Source of the DNA: Pampus argenteus
Taxonomy: Eukaryota > Chordata > Actinopteri > Scombriformes > Stromateidae
Reading direction: 5' to 3'
DNA length: 64,000 bases
Assembly: GCA_036937835.1 (NCBI GenBank)
Contig: CM072863.1
Coordinates: 18,102,501-18,166,500 of the forward strand
How positions within the stretch are numbered: the first letter of the stretch is position 1; every line of letters starts with the position of its first letter. Under the pieces are notes generated by a model. That model ran no database searches. It worked only from the letters and a program-made list of their open reading frames with translations, and was not told the origin of the DNA. The translations under genes were made by a program, and so were the position numbers. Shown one piece after another: positions 36,585-49,705 of the stretch.

Positions 36585-39500
36585 GTAAGCAGCGGGTCGT
36601 GTTTGGGTTGTTTTTGGGACTGTTTTGATGGCGCAACGAAGCTTTTAGGGGTTTTAAGTGCGTAATGGAAGGGGTAAGGGTGTCACAGATCTGCTTAAAA
36701 TAAAATAAAACTCACTGGACTGAATTTTGAAGTCCAATTAAAAGGTCAGTGAGTTTTTTTTAAGACTTCACACTGACGCTTCACCCACTCACCACTTAAA
36801 ACGGGTTATTATTTGGATAAAGACACAACAAGCAGACGCAGTTGCCGGACTTGCACTGTGCTTCTCCCTCTATGGACGTGTTCTTGCTGTTTATATCCCC
36901 CACCCCAACCCCTGGAGCGCAATGGTCAGGCTACTGTGCGCTCTCTAGCAACAACGTGTTTGTTGTGCAGCCTCTGTACCATATGGATTGCAGATTGCCT
37001 CGTAAATAAACGAATTTATCTTCTGAGGGGGGAAAAAACGATTTTTTTTTTCTCCTGCAAGTCAGCTTGTTTCAGTTAAGTCTCATTGTGTTGCCATTGG
37101 TTGAGTCTGTGAAGATAGAATTGTCTGGTTATTTGTAGGAGTTTGGAAAACAAGTGTAACATTACAAGACTTAACACATGCTAATTGACCCGTTTAAGAT
37201 GGCTACTTTTTTTTTTTAGCAGTGTAAAGGTCCATTGGATTAGCACATGAATGGACTGACAGGGGAATAATGAATAATGTGACTCCAGCAGCTGGCTGCA
37301 GTATCACTGGCCTCCACAGGTCTGAGAGAGCAGCAGAAGCATTAACTGAACTGACAGCCCAACTATTATTTCTGACATGCACAACTGCCTCTGGAAAAAT
37401 GTCAGTGCTGCTGTATTGGTTACTGCTTTTTCCCCCAATGACACAGTCCAAAAATCCAACATAATATTCCAATAGAAAATCCTGGATTTGATTCAGTGTG
37501 TCATTTTCTTCTTAAATGTTTCTTAAGCTACATGTACTTAAAAAATATATATATATTGCAGGTCAATATATTGGCTATTAATCTGGAAGCCTTGCAGCTA
37601 CCAGCGTCTGAGTATGCTCTGAAGTCTGCAGTGTGAGGTTGTCTTGGAAGCCCGTCCCATCCATGGCTGCCTCTGTTCCCACCCAAAGTAGTGTCACTTT
37701 ATGGAACAAGTCAACGCTGAATGAATAAGTAATGTGATCCAAGTCTCAAGTATAGTGTATCTCTGCTTGAAAAGCGGCCCAGTTTGATGTTGCATAAAAT
37801 TCTCTCTCCTTCCCGCTTGCCACAAAAATCCCGTACCATTCAATTCTTAGAAAAAGTGTAGGGAAAATCATGATAGTCAATTACTCGCTGGAGCAGAGGG
37901 AGGAAAAAAGCTCAGTCTCATACAGATCTATAAGTCCTTCTTAGTTACAAATGCTGTCTAGTTGATTTTTTTTTTGATCTTTCGTGTGTGTGTGTGTACT
38001 TTTTGGTGTGTGTGTGTTTTACCTACTGGTAGGATTATCTAGTTGTGTTGTCTCATGCCAGTTGTTGGTTAGCTCTTGTTGCACTAGCTTTGGGCTTTGG
38101 CATTTTCTTCATTACTCTTTTTGAAAATCTAAAACATTATTTAAGGTACTCCAGCAATTTAGTATTGCAGTCTCATAAAGACTCATAGATGGGTTATGGT
38201 ATCAAGATCAATCTGATACAACCCAGATGACATCATCATCATGGTTGTTTTTTTTTTTGTTTTTTTCATACTCCTTGTGACTTTTAAATTGAACATCATG
38301 TGTGAAATCGGTGGAGCCCTCTTAAAAAAAAGGGAGCTGTCATTGTTAAATGCTAGTGAACTATATAATATTTTAGAGAATATCCATTATCTGGTTGAGG
38401 CTGGTGGAAACAAGGACAGGACTTTGGCTCTCTATAATTTGTTATGACAGGTGGATGCAGGTCTAATCTCTGTCCTCAAGGACACGTTGCATCTGGTTCT
38501 TACTAATTGGCCACTAATGGAAAACGTCTTTGTCGAGCCTGATTCTTGTCGGGAACACCTCCAGTCATGTTTGGCTGTGATTAAATCCTAATGGCTCTGA
38601 AGTCAACAGAGACTTTGTATTTTTGTACTTTGTGACTACAGATCTGTTCATTAAAGCCACAAAAAAAATTCCAGCAACAGCTTCAAAACACTGAACGGAA
38701 ACGTTGAATCCACCAATCAAAAAAGGACATTTAAAGAGAAAAGAGTCTGTCCTCTTCTTCCCCCCAACTTCTCCCAAAGAAAACAAAAGCAGAGGCAAGG
38801 AAAAGAAAAGAAGAAAAAAGACGACTTGGCTGCAGTGTGCACCCAGCTGTTCTGTCCTCTGTGCTCTCCTCTCTTGTCTTCCATCCTCCGCTTTGTGCAG
38901 CCATTTAAAGATGGGATTTTAATCCGGCCATCTAGATTGATGCCATGGAAAAGCTGCAGCGGTTTTGGGGAGTTGCTCAGGAATGAATGGGGAATAAGAC
39001 AAACCCTCCACGGCTGCACTTCTACTACTGGCTCTTGAATAAAGTTAAATCGAATGTTCTTCTAAAGCTCGGGTTGAATAGTCTTCTAACCTTTTCTTGC
39101 CAAGGAAAAGATCATTTCTATAAATCAACTTTCTGATAGTTCCCTGACTGTTTATCTTTAATCAATAACATGTATTTGTTATATCAATATCTCTGCTTTG
39201 AAGCACATTTACAAAGAGTGTAAATTTGATCCAAGTTTTCCAACTTGTTTGGCCAAAGACTGTGAAAGGGCCTATCAGATACTAGTTAGGTATTAAAACA
39301 ACCAGTTACCCCGGTTACAGAGCTAATCCAGAGGAACAGGGACGATGATAATTAACCCGTGATGGTGAATGATTGTCCACTGACAACATGGGCACAGGAA
39401 TTACTATCAACAACATACCCCCCAGGTTTGAACAAACCACACACTCCAACTGGCCAGTGATATGTCAGCCTTTACATCTCCCAGGGGGTTAAAAAAAAAG

Positions 39501-42292
39501 CCTCTTCCTTCACTTTACCTCACAGTCATTTATGAAGTGTCTGTGATATACTTGACTTGTATTACCAGAGTCCCCAAATCTCTCCTAATTGAAATCATGT
39601 AGATTAGGGGGAAGCTCTGGGATTTAGTTTCAGTGGAGGGGAAATCCCAAGCATGTGCATGAAGCGTGTTGTAAATCATGAGGGTAGAAGGGGAGGGAAG
39701 GAGCAACAGGCCCCCGTAGGCCCTACAGTATCTCTGCCAGCGCTGATGTGGAGAGGAGAGATCAAATGTTTGCAAGGTGAATCACTCGCGGAAGGTCATT
39801 ACACATCTGGGTTTAGAGAGAGAGTGTCGGAGAGGTGCATCACTCTAAAGGTTGCAAGCTTCCCCGTCCGTTACAGTCTCTGTGGTGTTAAACTTGAAGG
39901 TAAAGTGTGAGTTTGTGATGTGTCCTCACAGAAGAATGCGGTGTGAAATGCTTTCCTCCAGGTCCACTCTGCTCCTTCTTGGTATTTGTATACTCTTGTC
40001 TTCAAATGTCCTCACCCCGAGGTAGAAATAACTGCCAACCACCTGGCAGCATGTTAATAGAGGGAGAGAGATGTATATACGTGTTTAATCCTTTTCGGTG
40101 CCATCATCTTGCATGCCAACTCATTCTCATTCTTCTATCGAAGCAGCAAGTGTGTTCTTGTATGTACATGTGATTGTGTGTTAGAATCAGTTAATCAGTG
40201 TTAAATTGGTGAAGATGCTGGGTTGAAATGAGCCAAGCTGTGTTGCCCCTGGCTATAGTGTTATGCCACTGGGACAGGGAATTTCCAAACACCCTCCTAA
40301 CGATCTGTCTGCATGACAGCTGCTTGATGACTTTGTCTGCCTGAGCTGTAAATGCGGCTCCATTTATCATAACCATCAATATTTATGAAAGTCATATCTG
40401 GCCACTAATGTTCATGGAGTCGGTTTATGAATCCGGCAGCTTGCTCCTCCTCAATGACAGCAGAAGTTGCAGAGGTCTTTCTGGTCAGGGCACGATGTTC
40501 AAAGACAGAACTAACAGCAACACACTTATAGGTTTCTGGTGGACGGTAAGTAACCCTAAGTGGTGATGGAGATTTCATCTAACTTTAGGCCTATATATTT
40601 GTGTTTTTCTTTTTCATGTCATATGACCAGTTGAGGCATGTCAGTGGTGTGTTTTACTTGGAGTGATAAAAGTTGTTTCCAAGTATTTCCAGTGTCTGCT
40701 CTTTCATCAAAATCCATCAGTGCTAAGCCAAATACACTGGAGTGCTTTGTTAACCAAGACTCAACCTTGGACAAGTGCTCTTTTGAACAAGAGACAAGGT
40801 GAGGCTAGGCCTGAGCTCCACACGGTACTGTCTGCGCTCCAAGCACTTTACACTAACAGATCCTGTGCCAACCGAGCTGTCAGTTTGTCAAACGGCGTCC
40901 TGAGTGTCCTTAAGCTCCTCCATAGGGCTGTCTGTCAGACAGGCAGGCATCTGTCTGGGAAGGTAATGGGATTGTCTCTCTGTTTTTTGCCGCCTGAGGG
41001 GCAGCAAGGGTTAGTGGGATGCGACCTTCTGGCCACCCAGAGTTTCCTCTTCGTGCGGGTAGCTTACAGCTGTCAAGGACGCGGGAATCTGTATGCGTGC
41101 AGTGTCTCCTCCCTTTTCATCAGGAGCTAGTGAAGGTGGCCTATATTTTTATTTTAATCCATGCACTGAGGTATTTAACCCACATCCTGCTCCAGCTTTT
41201 TTTTTGTGAGATGTCTCACCATTTCTGTGTCATTCTCCGAGGAGTCATGCATGGCTGTGAATCCCATTATTTCTTAAAACAACACTGCAGAATAGTTGCA
41301 TGAGTGTATGAAATATAACAACTGTCTTTATGGCTCCCTGGACTCGCCTGGAGATGAAAGAGCAGGGAGGAGGAGTGTCAGTGACAAACACTCCCAACCA
41401 TCTTTTTTTTGTGGAAATTCATACATTGATACTTTCTATTTTACAGCTGGGTGGGTCCGCTTGACTAATGAGAGTGCAGCACTGTCTTGGCTTAGCATCT
41501 GCTAATGTTTCGCGCTAACCTTGTACATAGAGAAGTGTGTGTTTTGGTTTTTTTGCTGTTTTCCATCACTGTCACTGGCTGGATTCTGCTCATTTCCATA
41601 GCCTGTTTGTGATTATATCCTCATTCTTGGTATCTCAGGATTGTTGAGCATTGTATTTGTGGCACTCTATTTTACTGTGAGAAGTGCAGTGGGAAGCCTT
41701 GACCTTTAAACTATGTGGAGTTCACATCCCTTATGGGAAGAGGCCCCATCTGGCTTTGAGCATTTTGAGAATTTTCAGTGGGGCTTTATTATGCCAGCAA
41801 CCAAGTAAGTTGGACAATATTTTACTTTTTTTTTTTTCACAGGTTGTTTTCCTTTTGAAAAAAGCAATATGTGTTGTTTTTTATTTTCTGTGATTAATGG
41901 CCCAAACAGCAACTTCAGTATGACGTCTTGTTTCTGTTGAAACCCTATCTAGTTCTATTTACAGTGATTTATTAGACCGACAGTTTGTTTTCACCCTAAT
42001 GGTGTGGATTCTGAAATATTGTGAGTTCAAATCTGTCTTTCAAACACCAAATCGTTTTGAATTTTGAACAGCATATTTCAAGACGGCACAAGTCGGTACA
42101 GGGAGACAGGAGGAGAAAGATGGGTATGACATACAACTGGGTGGGGGGGTGATATGTGCCGTACACTCTTATTCTCTTAAATCTTTATTTATTATAATGT
42201 GCTCATTGATGACATTGTACTCTCATGTGGCGTTGGTACTCTTTGTCATCTATCATTCTAATGGCTGTTATTTCTCTGTTTATCCATGCTAG
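36585..42292 (+). other. prickle2: prickle2 first intron (proximal transcript)
   Basis: The donor is at 36585 and the acceptor AG at 42291-42292. A 155-codon open frame at 40663-41130 and a segment at 40461-40541 with an acceptor-like start and a GTAAGT donor were considered and not accepted as genes. T-runs, a TG run near 37985 and short low-complexity tracts are the only other contents. Confidence 0.5.
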
Positions 42293-42476
42293 GAAGATCT
42301 GTGTGCACTGTAAGTGTCGTCGTGAGGAGCATGCAGTGACAGCCATGCCTGTAGAAATGGAGAAGACGGTCACCAAGCTGATGTACGACTTCCAGAGGAA
42401 TTCTACCTCAGACGATGACTCCGGCTGTGCCCTGGAGGAGTATGCCTGGGTACCACCAGGACTCAAACCTGAGCAG
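42293..42476 (+). CDS. prickle2: prickle2 coding exon 1 (N-terminus and start of PET domain)
   Basis: The acceptor is ATGCTAG before 42293 and the donor CAG then GTAC after 42476. Translation most likely starts at ATG 42345 (Met-Pro-Val-Glu-Met-Glu-Lys), giving 44 residues that include the STSDDDSGCALEEYAWVPPG signature at the beginning of the PET region. The frame is also open upstream to the exon edge and reads RKICVHCKCRREEH before the start. That resembles the cysteine-rich segment just before the PET domain of Testin, so an N-terminally extended isoform is possible. Recalled human PRICKLE2 begins four residues earlier, at a Met that is Ala here. Confidence 0.93.
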
Positions 42477-45400
42477 GTACAACACGTTCACATTGGAAGT
42501 TTCCATTTCCATCAAATGGCTCAACAATGGAAAAAAAAAAGATTAAACTTTTAAACCTCTTTAACTGGACTTTTCAGATGGCAGCTGTAGGCAGTTTCTG
42601 CCAGGTGTTTGTAGTTTACAGATTAAGTGTGAAGAATAGAGTGCATCTGCAATTGAGGTCTCTCAGACGCAGATCATATTGCAGTCACACTGTACTAAGG
42701 CTGGGTAGCCGAGCAAAACTTTTCCATAGCACTAAGTATCAAAAACTGCCAAGTACTGAAAGCGGCCATGGAAGGCCGGTCCTTTTCTTGCCAGTCCTGT
42801 TAAGTTGATCCTTGGTCAGACATTTTCTAAGATAAATGATCTTAAGGATTTTTATTCTTGCTGGTCCATTAGACATGCATCTCACTACATGATAACTCAC
42901 CAGTTACGCAGCCTCTGCCTTTTTTTGTGGGCAAATGGATAACAAGGATTGTGTGGCTCCTACAGTCAAATTAATCTCCAATTCCCTCTGCCTGCAAACA
43001 TGTTTACAGTAGGTTTCATCACCCTCACAGCACTTCAGCTAAGCCTGTGTAATACACAAACATATTAAATGGCCCTGTGCACATCCAAGTAAATCCTCTT
43101 TTACAATACTCCATTGAGCCATAGGCGTGCACATGTGGGAGGGTTTCCAGTTTTATAGGACAATAGAAGTGTTTATGGAAGCTGGTTTCATTTTGTTGAT
43201 GAGCTGAGAGCAATGAAACGGTCAATACAAAGTTGGCTCGGCCCCCTGTTTTTCACCTCCGAGGACTGAGTGCAGCTATTTTTCATCCCCCTCCAGGGTC
43301 ACGCGTCTTAACCCTGAAGTCAATTAGCTTCTCGTCTAGTGGCGATATGACCTCAGGAGCAGGCAGGCCATTACGGTAAATGGGCTGCGCTGCATCACAA
43401 CAGCACAATGCTAAACCAAAACTGATTTATTGCTATTTTTCGGCTTTGATGACGAAAATCAAGTTTCATGTGGAGTCCTTAGCTATAGAAGTTTCTGTTC
43501 TATCCAAGTCATTCAGGCTTATGGAAACACATTGTGTGGCCTCTCGTAGTAAAGCAGAAGTAAGTCTGATGTTGGGACTTTTCATCGTCCGACACTTTGT
43601 CCACACGAGGTAGAGACAGAGTGAGAAGCAAGGGAGATGGTAAACACAAAGCTAATCTCCAGGATCTTAACAGTGGGTTTAGGTTTCTCCATAGGGAGGC
43701 GATGCTCTGTATGAGTCTGCTAGCAGTTAGCAGTAGTGTAAAGTCACCACTCTGTAACAAGAGGTTTCAGGCCAGGCTACAGTATTCAATCAGATGTAAC
43801 ATAGGGATTATGAGGGATAAGTCAGAAACATCAGCATTTAGTTGGGTCATGCATGTGCGTGCGTGCATCTGTGGACTTCTTTCAGCATATTTACGGAAAA
43901 TAAAGGACCATCTCAACATCAACTGCATTTCACTAATATATTACTGACATACAGACTCTTTAATTATTGAGTGTGTTGGAGATATTATTGAGCTTGAGTG
44001 TGAAGGAGGGCCTACCAGTATTCTCTCTCCCTTTGTCTCCCCGTGCTCTCCGCTCTCCATCCTTCTCAAATAAAATTCTTGCATGTTGCCAAGTCACAGC
44101 TTGTCAAGGCCAAGAATGTTACTCAGCAGTGGTCTGTAACTGGTGTGTGTGTTTTTTGTTTTGTTTTTTTAACCATCACATAGCTGCAGTATAATGTGCA
44201 GACTCTGCTCAGCATCTACCAAGATCTGATTTTAATTTGCAGTTAAACATGAAGTATGCTTTTTCAAACCGTTCACATATGCGATATTTCAATAGAAATT
44301 CAGTTCAGAGTTATTCATGCAAGCAAGAGATCTTTCCATGTTCTCAAATGGTCCCGCAGCTCGGATGTGAATACATTAACTTTTCAAACAACAAAGACCC
44401 AGCCTGAAAGATACCTGAGGGCAGTTTGACCTGCACCAGAATGGACAATTAAAACCATACCAATCTGAGTTTAAGGACTATAAAAGCTGTCAGCCGCCGA
44501 CTGGACCTGATTACAGCCGGCAGCTGTGAATGAGAGTTAGATTGTGAGAAACACTGAGCACTTTTCAGTTGAAAATCAGAAAAACTCCCAAACGTTGGTC
44601 AGTCAGTCCAAAGAAAGAAAGAAATATTTCAATAACTATTCGATGGATTAACACAACATTTTGTACAGATATCCATGGACCCTGGACGATGAATCCTATT
44701 TGTCGCTCTCGCACCGCCAGCAGGTATTTGTGGTTTTGAGTGATGTCTCATCTACTATTAGATGGAATGACAATGGTAAACATTATATGCTTAACACCTG
44801 TATGTTAGCATTGCTATAGTGAGCCTCTCCACTACCATGGCCGCAGCCTCTTGGTAGAATGACACCTGCATTTGAAAATAATCTTATATTTCATGCTAAA
44901 CCCATCTCAGGCTTTTGTGCATCCCAATGACGCAATGAGCGACGACGGACACAGAATGAAAACACTGCAATTATATCTCCTCCGTTCTCTATGAAAACAC
45001 ACCATCTTTCCCACCATGTTTGGCCTTTGCTACCAGTGTGTTCTCAACAGTATAATATCTGTGTCCACTAACCACTGGAAAGTGGCTCGTTGAGAGAATG
45101 TGAGGACTGGTGCCTGGTGGTGTCTTTTCCTCTGGCTCTCTGCTTCATTAACAGCAATAGAAACCAGCTGTGTGAAGCGATCACTCTTGTCACTCAGTTT
45201 GCAAAGTCCTACCATTTGCTTAAGCTTTTGAAAACACTCATTTTAGTACAGTTCCAAATTCTGCCCTGTCTTTAGTTTCGCCTGCTTTCGATTACAGTTA
45301 TTATCACAAGCTGCTCTTCCTGGCTCTCGCTGCAATCGTGTGTCCATTATGTTCTGCTTGTGTGCATGCGTGTGTGTATCCTTCTCTTTTTCTTTTTCCT

Positions 45401-46466
45401 CAGGGCAGTGTGCCTTTCACCTCCAGATTGTAACCCTGTTGTTGTTGTTGGAAGTGTGTTTCATAATTTATCATTAGACGTATGTGTGTGTGTGTGCATG
45501 TGGTAGCATATGTGTGTTTCTCCTCATGTGCATATAGGTGCTGTGTGATTTATCGGTGCTTGACCACAGTTAGTCATGGACAATAGCTCCCTACCCCCCA
45601 ACCCCCCCCTACCCCCAGGTGTCCTGAGCTGTGCTGCTGGACACAGATCCTGCATCGCTCGCCAACACCGGTGAAAGCCAGCAAAAGCAGAGCAGAAGGA
45701 ATTAGGTTACACTTAGAACAAGAGGCTCCTGCTATAAATTCATCCCAACCATAAACATGCATGTATAACGCTACTTACAGGAAATACAAACTACACGCTG
45801 CCCTTGATACAGAATATGACTCTACAGCTGCAGGACAGTTAAACTTTGAGATATGAGATTTGTTAAAGAGATATGATTTTAATGTTGTAAAGGTTGGGCA
45901 GGTGTTGTTTTTAAGTCAATATATATACTGCATTATTGTTGTTAATCTGTGGGACAGACTGTGTGTTATTGCCAAGGACAAAGCTGATGGCCTCTAGTCA
46001 GTAGATCCATTTAACAGACAGATAGGTTATTAAGATTGCTGTGACTCAGGCAGCAGGTATCGATCGTGTTTTCTCTCTTTACATTCTGCAGGTCTTTGCT
46101 TTATCTTCTACTCTTTCTTTTTTTTTTTAAAAGCTTATTTGATTTTCTTGTTCTCTTTACTTCATCTTGCACTCTCTCTGTCGTTAACGTTTTCATTCTG
46201 TCTTTATTTTCCCCTCCACACCTCCTCTTCTCTTTATTTGACCTTTGTCTTCAAAACTCCCTTTAAAGATCCTGTAGCTTTCGTGCCTCCCACCCCGCTC
46301 ACATTCATGTATGACTGCCTGACCTCTGTTACACCCTGCCCCCCTGTTACAGTGCAATAGAAAGACTGCAATAAATAACACGGTGATAGCATTCATTGTC
46401 TGCCTCTGATATGTAAAGAATGTCCAAGTAATTTGGAATGGCCAGATAAGCATTAATCCTGCTGTT

Positions 46467-46503
<37 letters not shown>

Positions 46504-46902
46504 GCTACATGCATAAGTGTTAATCACTTGTTTCCCCTTGTGTGTGTACATGTGCCAGAGTGAGTGCACATTTGACAGGTCAGTAATATATTCCCATGTC
46601 GATGTGTAGAGATGGAGAAGTGAGGTTCCATTAAGTCTCTGCTGGTGGGCCATAAATCAAAGTCATTTTTAAGTGTGTGTGTGTGTCACTCCTACTTTTA
46701 GGTCTTGGTGCAATCATGTTGTTTAATTTAACAAATAAAATGCCACCTTCTTCAATTTAAGGATTTGTAGTTTTTTTTTCTCATACTTAATTGATTATTC
46801 AAAAATAATAATTGAGTGATTAATCGATAATAAAGATCATTATTGGCAGCAATACTTCAGGTTTGTTTAAGCTCCTAATTCATCCTCTGTTCTCTTTGAC
46901 AG
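42477..46902 (+). other. prickle2: prickle2 intron 2 (4.4 kb)
   Basis: It holds a dispersed repeat copy at 44610-44825, a C-rich G-quadruplex motif (- strand) at 45589-45617, a TG run near 45484-45496, a CA microsatellite at 46468-46502 and a hAT-like fragment near 46785-46860. No coding sequence is seen. Confidence 0.8.
44610..44825 (+). repeat. Dispersed fish repeat, GCTAACATG-rich family
   Basis: The sequence runs through CAATAACTATTCGATGGATT, TTTTGTACAGATATCCATGG, CACCGCCAGCAGG and GGTAAACATTATATGC before ending in GTATGTTAGCATTGC. These blocks, in this order, match the reverse complement of the copy at 3175-3610 and a repeat I recall from fish genomes. It lies in a prickle2 intron in sense orientation. 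Confidence 0.6.
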
Positions 46903-47016
46903 GTTCATCAGTACTACAGCTCCCTGCCTGAGGACAAGGTGCCCTATGTGAACAGCCCAGGAGAGAAATACCGCATCAAACAGCTGCTTCATCAGCTACC
47001 GCCCCACGACAATGAG
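46903..47016 (+). CDS. prickle2: prickle2 coding exon 2 (PET domain, middle)
   Basis: The acceptor is TTTGACAG and the donor GAG then GTAAGA. The exon contributes 38 codons in phase 0, including VPYVNSPGEKYRIKQLL and LPPHDNE, the central part of the PET domain. This is the most conserved stretch shared by all Prickle proteins. Confidence 0.96.
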
Positions 47017-47496
47017 GTAAGAGTCCAAACTGCACTCCTCCCCCATCACCTCCATCCAGCCATCTATCTCTCCCTTCCTCCCCTCCTTCAGGGCAATACA
47101 GAGATAAGAGGGAGCAGGGAGGTGACAGACACAAAATGGACTTTGTCTTCTTAATGGGTGGGAATGAGATAGTGAAGTGTGTGTGTGTGTGTGTAGCAGT
47201 CTGTTAAACTTTTTTCCATCAATAAAGTATTACAACTATTAAGATAGTAGTATGATTATCATGAACAAGTGGTACTATCACTGAGCATCATTCAGCAGGT
47301 CTAAATCACTTCATTGGTGATTCATTGGTTTCAAATTCAGTTCAGTCATATAAAAAAACATAAATATGGAATACTGCCGGCCTTATCCTTTAATGTTAGA
47401 AATGATTACACTTCACAGAACCACTGACTAATTTGACAATGATGTATTGCTAAAAAAACGTAACAAATGTGTGTGTGTGTGCGTGTTTGTGTTCAG
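47017..47496 (+). other. prickle2: prickle2 intron 3 (480 bp)
   Basis: A short intron with a TG run (near 47178-47194 and again just before the acceptor, 47469-47482). No other feature is seen. Confidence 0.85.
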
Positions 47497-47634
47497 GTAC
47501 GCTACTGTAACAGTCTGGATGACGAGGAGAAGCGAGAACTGAAGCTCTTCAGTAACCAACGGAAACGAGAAAACCTGGGCCGTGGCAACGTCCGGCCATT
47601 CCCTGTGACAATGACGGGAGCCATCTGCGAGCAG
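47497..47634 (+). CDS. prickle2: prickle2 coding exon 3 (end of PET, first LIM1 cysteine)
   Basis: The acceptor is GTTCAG and the donor CAG then GTAGCT. It encodes 46 codons in phase 0: VRYCNSLDDEEKRELKLF, then the basic NQRKRENLGRGNVRPFPV, closing the PET domain and ending MTGAICEQ. The Cys at residue 126 is the first zinc ligand of LIM1, so the LIM1 CxxC pair is split across the intron. The frame continues about 54 codons into the intron before a stop, which is irrelevant unless the intron is retained. Confidence 0.96.
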
Positions 47635-49501
47635 GTAGCTAACTATATATCGAAATATCGAAAACATAACTTATGGATGGTTCCCTCTGCAGGAAGGAGC
47701 TATAACAAGATCAAAGATGACCTGAAAGTAGCCCGCTGTTCCTTTACTAAATGTCATTTCTGCAACACGTCCCATGACAAGAGTGAATTAAGTGTGTAAA
47801 GATCAAAGGAGTGTCATGTGGCCAGTGGAATGAAAGCAATGAAACGTGGGACAGACATACTGACCAGTCTGCTGGTATTTCAGGCTTTTGTTATGATGTA
47901 TGAGAGGTGCTTTATGTTGACATATGAAAGGGCAGAGACACAATAGTCTGCTTTTATAACATGGTAGCGACCTTGTCAATCTCACCTCAATGCATTGTGG
48001 AAGTCTTGCTCTTGTATGTGTGTTTGTGTGTCTTTGTCTCTTTATGTGTGTCATGTGTCATTTTTTTTCCCCTGCTGCCATATGAGTTGTCACACTCAAA
48101 CAATCCTAGTATTTGTTTGTCATAAAATATAGACTTGCATAATGCCTCAGAGAACTGAGTAACAGTTTAAAATGGCCCCAAATCTTCCAGCAGTGCCCGG
48201 TGTCTCATCAAATATTTACTGTTTGTCTACACATACTCTGTTGTAGTGACCTTATGGGACTACAGAGTGCAATGGAAAGTCTCCTTTTAACAACAAACTA
48301 GCACACTTCAGCATCCGCTAGCTATTTGTTACTGTGTACAACAGGCTCTGTCTAAGTGGAGCTACTTTGTTGTGTTGGTGCCCCGAGTGTATAGCTGCTT
48401 TACAGCTTGTGTTTCACGTTTGCTCAGGAGACAGCTATAGCACACACAGACACACACACGCGCACACGAAGGAGCAGATTGTTGAGTGTATTGATTGAAT
48501 TCCCCAACCTCCCTTAGCCTCCTTGCAGCAGGAGGTTGTGTTCCAGTTAGATAACCTGATTGTAACTCTCACTCTTCATTTTTCCCAACCCTCTAAATCT
48601 ACTTTGCCTACCTGACCTTTCCCCCGTCTTCTTAGCACTCCCTGTCGTTTATCTTTCCACCTTTCCACCTCCATGCTGATCTCTCCCTGCTTTTTATTCT
48701 CCCATATATCTCTCCATTTTTATTCTTCCCCTTTGCCCCGCCAATGTCCTCCAGCAGCCACTCAATTTCCCCTGTCTGTCTGCGCTTGTCGTCCCGTGCC
48801 ACACGCATTAAACAGACCCTTGTGTTCTCAATTTAGTCTTAATGCAGAACTGTGTTACAAATAGCTATGCATTCACCTGATACACTGGATCATTATCAGC
48901 CATTATTACCAATCCTGACCTTGTTAAAGATCTCAGGATATGTATACTTGAACTTCCTGGAATCTTGTGCATCGGTGGTGGCCTTATGTTGCACTACTCG
49001 CTGTAAATAAAAAAAATCCAACCTCTCTGCCCTACTTTCAAATCACCAACCTTTTCTCTATAACTGATAGTGAATTGGTTCACATTGCAGACTCAACCCT
49101 AACTGTCTAATGTTCTGCACAAACGGCTTGATTCAAAAGGAATTCCATCAAATTAAGGAGTAATGATACTATTTCATGGGACCTTTGAACCATGGATGCT
49201 TTAAGAAAACTGGATACTGTGTTCCTCTCTTCATTCAAATGAACATTCCTCATCGGAAGCACTCACCTCCAGTGTTGCAAATGAATTTTATGCCAATAAA
49301 CTATTTGATTAATTGAATAATAGTTTCAGCTGTAGTTCCCCAGCTGGGCAGGCTAACCTATGGCTGGCCTCCCGTATACATACATTCTCCCAATGAGTCA
49401 TCACCCATTAACCTGTGTATTAGGTGTCTGTAGAGAGAGCAAAAAGTAGTAAAAAATAGTGACAATTTTCTCAAAAATGCCCTTCTTCCATCTCCTTTTA
49501 G
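47635..49501 (+). other. prickle2: prickle2 intron 4 (1.9 kb)
   Basis: No gene inside. It contains TG/CA-rich patches near 48015-48060 and 48440-48470, a pyrimidine-rich segment at about 48560-48790, and a short hAT-like fragment near 49265-49340. Confidence 0.8.
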
Positions 49502-49705
49502 TGTGGCGGCCAAATAAACGGTGGCGACATCGCCGTGTTTGCATCCAGGGCCGGTCATGGCATGTGTTGGCACCCTGCCTGCTTCGTGTGCAGCATGTGC
49601 AACGAGCTCCTGGTGGACCTCATCTACTTTTACCAGGACGGGAAGATCTACTGCGGCCGTCACCATGCTGAGAGACTGAAGCCGCGCTGCACTGCCTGCG
49701 ATGAG
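49502..49705 (+). CDS. prickle2: prickle2 coding exon 4 (LIM1 and start of LIM2)
   Basis: The acceptor is CTCCTTTTAG and the donor GAG then GTAGAC. It encodes 68 codons in phase 0. It supplies the second LIM1 cysteine (CGG), the CWHPACFVCSMC core and YCGRHH, then CTACDE, whose two cysteines open LIM2 at residues 191 and 194. All zinc-ligand positions expected for LIM1 are present. Confidence 0.97.

Noticed and set aside
40461..40541. Possible prickle2 leader exon ending in a GTAAGT donor
   Set aside because: The donor is excellent, but the acceptor tract (CTCCTCCTCAATGACAG) is weak, and in the prickle2 frame a stop lies just upstream. Kept only as a remote possibility.
40663..41130. 155-codon open frame on + in prickle2 intron 1
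   Set aside because: No recognisable domain. The position inside an intron and overlap with a second frame argue for chance; an internal GTAATG donor-like site alone is not enough.
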